Assembly (NCBI GenBank): GCA_016801885.1
Contig: CM028892.1
Coordinates: forward strand, 5,588,114 to 5,652,113
DNA: 64,000 nucleotides
Origin: Toxotes chatareus
Taxonomy: Eukaryota; Chordata; Actinopteri; Toxotidae
Direction of reading: 5' to 3'
The translations under genes and the position numbers were made by a program. Below the pieces are notes generated by a model. It saw nothing but the letters and a program-made list of their open reading frames with translations, was not told where the DNA came from and searched no databases. This document shows, one piece after another, positions 1-8,000 of this stretch (position 1 is the first letter of the stretch; every line of letters starts with the position of its first letter).

Positions 1-106
1 TGTGCCAACACTTCCAGATGTTTACGCTACCAGTGTTAAATCTAGCACTAATGTGGCTTTTAAATGAGAACTGTCCTATGTCACCTAGGTTTTATTATAT
101 ATAGCA

Positions 107-608
107 AAACATTGTTTGGTGTTGAACAAAAGCCTAGGCTACATTAATGATGAAACTGAAACCTCAGCCACATGAAAAACTCTGAGGGAGCCACTTAGGC
201 TCAATCATGTTTTGATGTTTTGGTTTTATTGATGCAGGACAGACCACTGCTGCGTGGGAGGTCGATTTCCCAAAGACTTAAACATGCTCAGGTACAAATC
301 CTGCAAATTAAATGTGTGTGTGCAAATGTATTTGAATAGAAGGTGTGGTCACATGTCATTTGAAGCCAGAGAGACAGGTAGTGGAAGTATGTGCTTACAC
401 ATCTATAGCTGCTGACAAGATGTATTGTGAAGCACATGTTAGTTAGCAACCCAATGAATTCCAGCTGATTATCATGACTTACTGCACCACAAGCCAATTT
501 CCTTTGGATTCCATTATGTTGTGGTGAACTAAACTATTATTTGAGTGATGTCTAGGTAAGAGGAAAAATAGGTTTTATTTTATTTTGGGTTGAACTGTCC
601 CCTTAAGG
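107..608. repeat. upstream block shared with 22083-22607
   Basis: About 500 nt upstream of copy 1 match the copy 2 upstream flank. From about 306 to 608 I see one substitution in roughly 300 nt, while sequence on either side has diverged with indels. It ends in GAACTGTCCCCTTAAGGG, which resembles the terminus of an abundant teleost MITE-like repeat, so a mobile origin is possible. A 69-codon minus-strand reading frame inside it is shared by both copies but has no sign of being a gene. Confidence 0.75.
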
Positions 609-784
609 GTGACTTGTGTACCGCTAAAGCAGCAACAAAATGAGTTGCATTCATTGTACAACAGCTAAAATAATAACTGAGTATGCACTCTCAGCTGTCT
701 TTTTTTTTCATGTCTCCTTAATTTCCTAGAATTCCTGTTCTCTCATTTTGCACCCCCTCTTCCATTTACCCTATTTCTCTCCAT

Positions 785-935
785 CTTTTGCGTCAGCAGC
801 AACCCCCTCTGCACAGTCTAATGACTGTAAATACTTAGAAGTTTAATACAAACATGTCCAGCAACCACCACCAGCCAACCAGCAAGGACAATCCCTCTTC
901 CTCCCTGCAAGTTTCAGTTTTCAGTTTCCAGTGAT
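785..935 (+). repeat. promoter-proximal repeat, member A
   Basis: A segment containing AGCAAGGACAATCCCTC and TCCTCCCTGCAAGTTTC recurs at 1440-1575 in the same promoter and at 22965-23100 upstream of copy 2. Members A and the copy 2 member also share the sequence before it (616-700 with 22759-22845), so they are the duplicated pair. Confidence 0.7.
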
Positions 936-1439
936 TAAATGATGATGCAGAGAACCATGGATGTAAAACTGTTGCTGATATATTCATGAATGAGATGCAA
1001 ACTCATTAGATTGAATTGTGGAATTATTATTATTACACGTTAGAAAGAGGAATCAGAAGTTTGCTATAGATGCAAACAGGATTATGGACAAACCAAAAGA
1101 CAAAGCCCTCATACAACTACACCAGGGTACATTGACTTTAACTGTCAAGCTTTTGATCAGTGCCCATTAACGCAGCATGGGAAGCTGAAATACAAAAACA
1201 ACCCATAATCCAGTGAAAGACAGGTGCAACAAATACAGTTAATAGACTGCACCTGCATGTCACTTTTCAGTTGAGAACAGGGCAAAGAGCTTTACAATGG
1301 TTCACTTCAACATTTGGACAAGAGAAGGCAGGGCTAAACTCACCAGCACTATGATTAATCGTCAACTTACCACATCCTTATTTTATTTCTCAGAACTCCA
1401 ATTCTCCTCCTTCCCTACTACCCCCTCCCCCCCAGTCCC

Positions 1440-1575
1440 CAACTCAACTCAGCTTTGTATCAACATCGATCTTCTCCCTCTGGTGACTATGACGTTTACA
1501 ACAAACACATCTGAAAACCCACACCAGGCAGCAAGGACATTCCCTCCTCCTCCCTGCAGGTTCGGTGAATAGGAG
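1440..1575 (+). repeat. promoter-proximal repeat, member B (local duplicate)
   Basis: A second copy of the repeat within the copy 1 upstream region, 250 nt upstream of the TATA box. It contains TTGTATCAACATC, shared with the copy 2 member, and a TGACGT half-CRE near 1490. Copy 2 has only one member, so this one arose by local duplication in copy 1 or was lost in copy 2. Confidence 0.65.
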
Positions 1576-1808
1576 GGGAACTTTTCAGGTTGCCCTTGGT
1601 TCTTGGTAGATCTGTGATGACGTTGTGACTGAAGTGTGTTTTGTGTTTGAGGAAACACAGTGGACCATGATTTACCGTGCCCCTCTCCTGTACTCTGCTA
1701 TTACTTCCCACGCCACAACATGCCCCATCCCCTCCCAACACTATTACTCACCTGTCCAGTGTCACTCCACCCCCTCCCCCCCCCTCCTCCAAGCTCCTCA
1801 ACTCAGGG

Positions 1809-1826
1809 CAGGTGCACCAATATAAA
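1809..1826 (+). promoter_or_regulatory. copy 1 core promoter: E-box and TATA box
   Basis: TATAAA is at 1821-1826, 174 bases upstream of the ATG, with a CAGGTG E-box at 1809-1814. Copy 2 has the same arrangement in the same local context, so the TATA box is conserved across the duplication. Transcription would start near 1850 (inference). Confidence 0.65.
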
Positions 1827-1898
1827 GGTATGCTAATGTGGAGCAACCCATCTTCTTTGCTCTGGAGAGTGCAGAAGACACAGGACACATCAGGGCTG

Positions 1899-1935
1899 AG
1901 AGAGAGAGAGAGAGAGAGAGGGTGTGTGAGAGAGT
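1899..1935 (+). repeat. GA repeat in copy 1 5' leader
   Basis: A run of GA dinucleotides about 23 nt long (1899-1921), then a GTGTGTGAGAGAG segment, lies between the TATA box and the start codon. Copy 2 has a longer related tract at the same place. Confidence 0.85.
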
Positions 1936-2000
1936 GGGGTAGGAAAGGTGCAATTTGAAAAGACAGTTGGATTCCTTGTTCTAAGATTTACACTGCAAGA

Positions 2001-5000
2001 ATGGGGCTGAGAGTAAGTACTGGAACTTTGTTCATTGCATTTTGGCTTGGTTTCTAAGAGTCTGTAAATTTAGGTTCAGATGAGGCTGGCTGCCTCAGAC
2101 CAAAGTGACTGATGTGTCATTATTTTTGCCCTACCACTCCAATAAGACGAACTTACTGGTCACTAGGGATGACAGTGTGTCCATTCAGCTCTCTGTCCAC
2201 CCATTTGTCCAAGTATTTCATTAAGTTATTAATGGATTGGTATATTTTTTAATAGACATTTGTGGTCCACAGATTGAGATTTGAGTTTTGATTTTCTGTG
2301 AAATATCTTGAAAACTGTTAAACAGATGTCTGGCAGGAATCAGGAAAAAGTCTTACTTTGTTTCACTTTGTTCACATCAGAGAGGGAAGGATGATTACAA
2401 ACTGGCGGCAACATCAGATGATGGGAACAAGAAAGTCAAACGTGGCAAGAAGGATCTTGAAGAGCTGAAGAAAGAAGTTGACCTGGTGAGTTCACAAACA
2501 AAAATGAAACCTGTCATTAATTATCTTTAGCACTTGCCTAGGGTAATTTCAGTGTAGCAAGATGATATGTAGACCCTTAAATGTGACTTTTTGAATGAGT
2601 TATAAAATGTAGTAAATAGATTGACTTTCTTAAAGTTCACACCTATGTCCTATCATACACATTGCTTGGCTCATAGTAAATGACGGTCTATCCTGATCAA
2701 ATGGCCGATCTCATCTTTGTGTTCCCTTTCTCCCTCTGGACGTCGTCGACAGGACATTCTTCTCATCCTCAAAGGAGATAGTATCTGTGGTTTTAAAGTT
2801 ATAGGGAATTTGGTTTGTTTTAAACAGTTTCTCTCAGTCTCTCTCTCTCTTTTTATCTCCATAGGATGATCACAAGTTGACCTTGGAGGAACTTCACCGA
2901 AAATATGGAACTGACCTAACCAGGGTGAGCACTCTATATGTGTGTGTGTTTCTTTTTTTCTTCTTTTTTTGGAGTGTGTGTGAGCCTATTACAGTGAAAG
3001 TGCCTCGCTGAAGTTATCGTACTGGCCGCTGGCGATAGTTTCTCCGAGGCAGATAAGCCCAAAATGCCTTGGAGTTGGAGTGCAAAATGCAGAAACAGAA
3101 GATTCATGTTACTTTGCTTTGTCCTTTACTATGTTATCCTCATGTAAATGTGGACAAAGACAGCTTTAGTGAAGCAAGGCAAAATACTGTTTTACACAGA
3201 CATAATCTTACATGTGCTTCAGGCGAGACAATTCTCCATGTCTCCTCTTTTCTGTCAGTCTGTCAGGTTGGTGTGGGGAAGCATGTGCTTTTAGCCAACA
3301 CACACAAACATTTTTCTTTCATCCTTGTGTCTCTTTTTAGGGTCTTTCCTCCTCCAAAGCAAAAGAGATCCTGGCCCGAGATGGGCCAAACATCCTCACT
3401 CCTCCTCCCACAACACCTGAATGGGTCAAGTTCTGCAAACAGGTAAAACTCACTTCTTGGGTGAAGTTCACAGCTGGGAGTGCTATACTTTCCAAAACAC
3501 AAACTTATTTAGATTATTTACATTTTTGGGAATGCTAATTTTTGTTTGCAGCTGTTTGGTGGTTTTTGCATCCTGCTGTGGATCGGTTCTGTCCTTTGCT
3601 TCCTCGCGTTTGCTATCCAGAGTGTCTCGGAAGATGAACCGGTCAACGATAATGTGAGACAGAGTTTCTTAGCATATATGTAATTTCTCTACAAAACAAT
3701 TGAAAGCAGTAATGTTTCCAAGGATGACCTGACGAAAAACCTTTTCTCCCTTCCTGTAGTTGTACCTGGGTATTGTGCTCGCTGCTGTCGTCATCATCAC
3801 TGGTTGCTTCTCCTACTACCAAGAGGCCAAGAGCTCCAAGATCATGGACTCATTCAAGAACCTGGTCCCACAGGTGAGTTTTTCATTGAAAAGCTAATTC
3901 AGTTACAATTTAAAAAATACACAAAGCTAAGGAGCAAAATTACTTCATCAATATTAAAACAGGAATGATGCATTTATTTACCTTGTGTTCAGAAATTGCC
4001 CAAAAAAAACATATATTTGATCTTTTGTCTCGTAGCAAGCCCTGGTCATCCGAGATGGCGAGAGTAAGAGCATCAACACTGAGGAGGTGGTGATCGGAGA
4101 TTTGGTGGAGGTGAAAGGTGGAGACAGGATCCCCGCTGATCTACGAATCGTCTCTGCTCACGGCTGCAAGGTTCATACCTCAAAAACTTATTTTAATGTC
4201 ACTTGACAGACATTACAGAGCTGTGGTTTGAAACAGCATTTCTATGTAGACATGAAATCATGATTTACTCCCACTGTCTGTCTGTAAGTCTTGTGGTGGT
4301 TAAGTTGCTTAACATCTGATGGGAAATACAGTATGTTGACAGATGTGGTTTATTAAACAGGAGTTTACTTCCTCTTAATCACTTTTGGATTAGATTCTCT
4401 TTTACTCCCTTAAACATTATAAACATGTTTTTTGATTCTTATATTTTTCTTATATTATTCTTATATATTTTTTTACAGCAGCTGTTTTCTTAGTTTAGTA
4501 TCTTGTTTTGGCCATATTGGTCTTACTTATATTTTACTTTCACTTACTGGACTGTAATCTTGCTGTTGCTAAATGCAATTTCCCCACTGAGGGACTAATA
4601 AAGGATTTCTTATTCTTAAATTTCTTTTAACCAAAATGTGTCAGTTTCTATTTTCCACTTGATTTTTGCATTGACCTGAAGACACCATGTGAATTTTCCT
4701 TCACAGAATATCTTTATTTCATTCTTGTTTTATTTTTCCTCCTTCAGGTGGATAACTCCTCCCTGACTGGAGAATCAGAGCCCCAGACTCGTACTCCTGA
4801 CTTATCCAATGAGAACCCACTGGAAACCAGGAACATTGCTTTCTCCTCCACCAACTGTGTTGAAGGTAAACAACTGGTGGTTGACACAGATATCACAGGG
4901 TTGGAATTAATTTATGTTCAGTTCCAAAACTATAGAGAATGAAGCTTGCAAATATTCCATAAACTCCAAAATTGGTGGGTACATTTAAGGAGCAGCACAG

Positions 5001-8000
5001 TTAAAGATGTGAGATGAATTAATATAACATATTTAATGTCTGCTATTTTTTTTAACGTACCACTGAAAAAATCTCTCCAGGTACTGCCAGAGGAATCGTC
5101 ATCAACACTGGAGACCGTACCTTCATTGGTCGTATCGCCACCCTGGCTTCCAGTCTGGAAGCTGGGAAAACTCCCATCGCCATTGAGATTGAGCACTTCA
5201 TCCACATCATCACCGCAGTGGCTGTGTTCCTGGGTGTTACCTTCCTCATCCTCTCCCTCATCCTCGGATACACCTGGCTGGAGGCCGTCATCTTCCTCAT
5301 CGGTATCATTGTTGCTAATGTGCCAGAAGGTCTCCTGGCTACTGTCACTGTGAGTTGTGGTGTCTTTGTTCCAGCATCTCTGCACAAATCACATTCTCTC
5401 ATTGAAGTAAACATTGACGATAACTGTAAACACTTGATTTCTGTCTCTAGGTGTGTCTGACCCTGACTGCTAAGCGTATGGCCAAGAAAAACTGCCTGGT
5501 GAAGAACTTGGAAGCTGTGGAGACCCTGGGCTCCACCTCCACCATCTGCTCAGACAAAACCGGCACCCTGACCCAGAACAGGATGACTGTGGCCCACATG
5601 TGGTTCGACAACCAGATCCATGGGGCCGACACCACCGAGAACCAGACCGGTACCTCATTTGACAGGAGCTCGGCCACCTGGGCTGCCCTGGCCAGAATTG
5701 CTGGACTTTGCAATCGCGCCGTCTTCCTGGCTGAGCAGGGCAACGTTCCCATCCTGAAGGTAAAAAGCTGATTGCATCTTCCTTTAAACACTTTTGGTGA
5801 CTAAACACTAAATGTTTTGCTCTAGTTCAATATTTTTTGTTCCCTAAAAGATTTTGTTGAATCGTGTTGGAGGTGTCATTTCCGATTCAGGTGAACACAA
5901 ACTGCTCTACAAATCTGAAAAGCACTCAACATAATTAAAGGCTTTTTCAGAAATATATAGCTGGTGCTATAGCAAGAAGTGGCCAGACAGACCCATTGAT
6001 TTATTTCTTAATGAGTACTGCCAAGTATATTTCTCTCTCACACTGCACAGTGGGGTAAGAAATAAATGTAGCAGCACAGACTTTTCATTGCAAAATAGCT
6101 TACCAAGCATTTATTTAAAGAATTACCATTTGAAATTTCATTAGATGAAATATCTGTTGTTGGTCAAATGGTAATATCTTCTTACTGGGGAGAAATTTAA
6201 GCTGATCCAAATTGATCCAGATCATCTACCTGCTCTTTTCTTCTTCAAAGAGGGTGACTTTTATAAACCCTCAGTAGGGCCTGCAGACAGATTGTAAAAC
6301 TCTTGTGTAAATCAACAACAAACTTTTGTATAGACTTTTTTTCAGTATCTTTCAGTCTTGTATTTTCAAATAATGTCACTTCCAGTGGAAATGAGGAGAG
6401 AAACATTTTCAGTTTATAAACTGATGAGACAGTTCAGTGGTTCTAACAGTATGAAATGTTTTCCTGTCTTTGTTACACTGGTCGTCATGTACTAATCTAA
6501 CTCTTTTCAATAAACCCACAGAGAGATGTAGCAGGTGACGCCTCAGAAGCTGCCTTGCTGAAGTGTATTGAGCTGTGCTGTGGATCTGTTAATGGCATGA
6601 GAGACAAATACCCCAAGATTGCTGAGATCCCCTTCAACTCCACCAACAAATACCAGGTAAACAGTCCACATAGTTTCCAGTGTAGTCATGGCCACACTGA
6701 TTCCAGTGATTCAAAATCAGTGCCACCACAGTTGAGTTTAATTTTTGCTTTTTTTTGCTTGATAGCAAAAACAAAACAAATATTTAAAATCCATCCTTTC
6801 CAGCTTTCAGTCCACATGAATTCAACTCCCGGAGAAACCAAACACCTGCTGGTGATGAAAGGAGCCCCAGAGAGGATATTGGACCGCTGCTCCACCATCA
6901 TGATCCAGGGCAAAGAGCAGCCACTCGACGACGAGCTGAAAGACACTTTCCAGAACGCCTACATTGAACTAGGAGGACTTGGAGAGAGAGTCCTGGGTAT
7001 GATCTACCGTAGTTATAATGTTGAACCTTTGTGTTCTGAGCCCTCTCGTTAAATGAATGACACACATTTTTTTCCTTTCTTATTCAGGTTTCTGCCATTT
7101 CAACCTGCCAGATGATCAGTTCCCAGAGGGCTTTGCTTTTGACACTGACGAAGTGAACTTCCCCACTGAGAACCTGTGCTTCATTGGCCTCATGTCCATG
7201 ATTGACCCTCCTCGTGCTGCTGTTCCTGATGCTGTCAGCAAATGCAGGAGCGCTGGAATCAAGGTGTGAAACTGTTTTTACAGGTGTCAGAGGTTTCAGG
7301 TTTCTGCAAGACATTGATTTATAAAACTCTCCACAAAGATCCACAGGTTAAGTGTTTTGTCTTACCTCCTCCCCCTCAGGTTATCATGGTCACAGGTGAC
7401 CATCCAATCACAGCCAAGGCCATTGCTAAAGGTGTGGGTATCATCTCTGATGGCCACGAGACTGTTGAGGACATTGCTGCCCGTCTGAACATTCCAGTTT
7501 CAGAGGTCAACCCCAGGTTAGTCCTCTTACTGAGGCCTCACTTCACTAGCATCATGTTTTTAAAGCACACACAGCAGTTATATAAAAGTTATATAAAATC
7601 TTCCCTCTAAATGTGGCCCAGTTGTTAAGTTTTGCCTAATAGCAGTACTAATAATGCAAAATTAAATCAGAGTTGGCCAAAGAGGCCCTGCAGTCTGCTC
7701 AGCCAAAAAGGCTTTTACCATTAACTCACTGCAGACAAATACGTCTAGATGTGGCTCTGAGGCTCTCGTCAGGCTCTCATCAGCGAGTTTAGTCTGTGGG
7801 TTCAGATCCCAGTCACACTGTAAAAATACCGTCCCAAAGCATGTGCATTACAGTTACTGTCAACCTGGACAGATTCCTCCTGGAGGGGATTCTTGTTCCC
7901 TCCAGGAAGATAAAATGTCACCTGTCTTGACAAAATATTAGACTATCCTGTCACATGGTACTGATAAAATATGTATGATTCATTGTCTGCAGAAGATCTT

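Noticed and set aside
238..291. Exon-like segment (GATGCAG acceptor, CAG-GTACAA donor) upstream of copy 1
   Set aside because: The copy 2 version (22211-22266) has a 2-nt insertion that breaks the only open frame, and no transcript evidence exists. It could at most be a noncoding leader exon.
288..497. 69-codon minus-strand reading frame repeated upstream of copies 1 and 2
   Set aside because: It is conserved only because the whole 300-nt DNA block is nearly identical. There is no codon-level signal, no splice context and no known domain.
5081..5349. Loss of catalytic or cation residues making copy 1 a pseudogene
   Set aside because: All splice sites, the full frame and all catalytic motifs are intact. 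Apart from the TM5 Asn-to-Lys change, the cation-site residues I checked (TM4 Glu, Glu779, Asp804, Asp808) are kept; copy 1 is a diverged but complete pump gene.
5447..5808. Long antisense reading frames over exon 10 in all three copies
   Set aside because: They are mirror frames of a conserved, GC-richer coding exon; the sense strand carries DKTGT.
7799..7809. Functional tRNA gene at the B-box-like motif
   Set aside because: No A box at proper spacing, no cloverleaf and no terminator; a SINE relic is the more likely reading.
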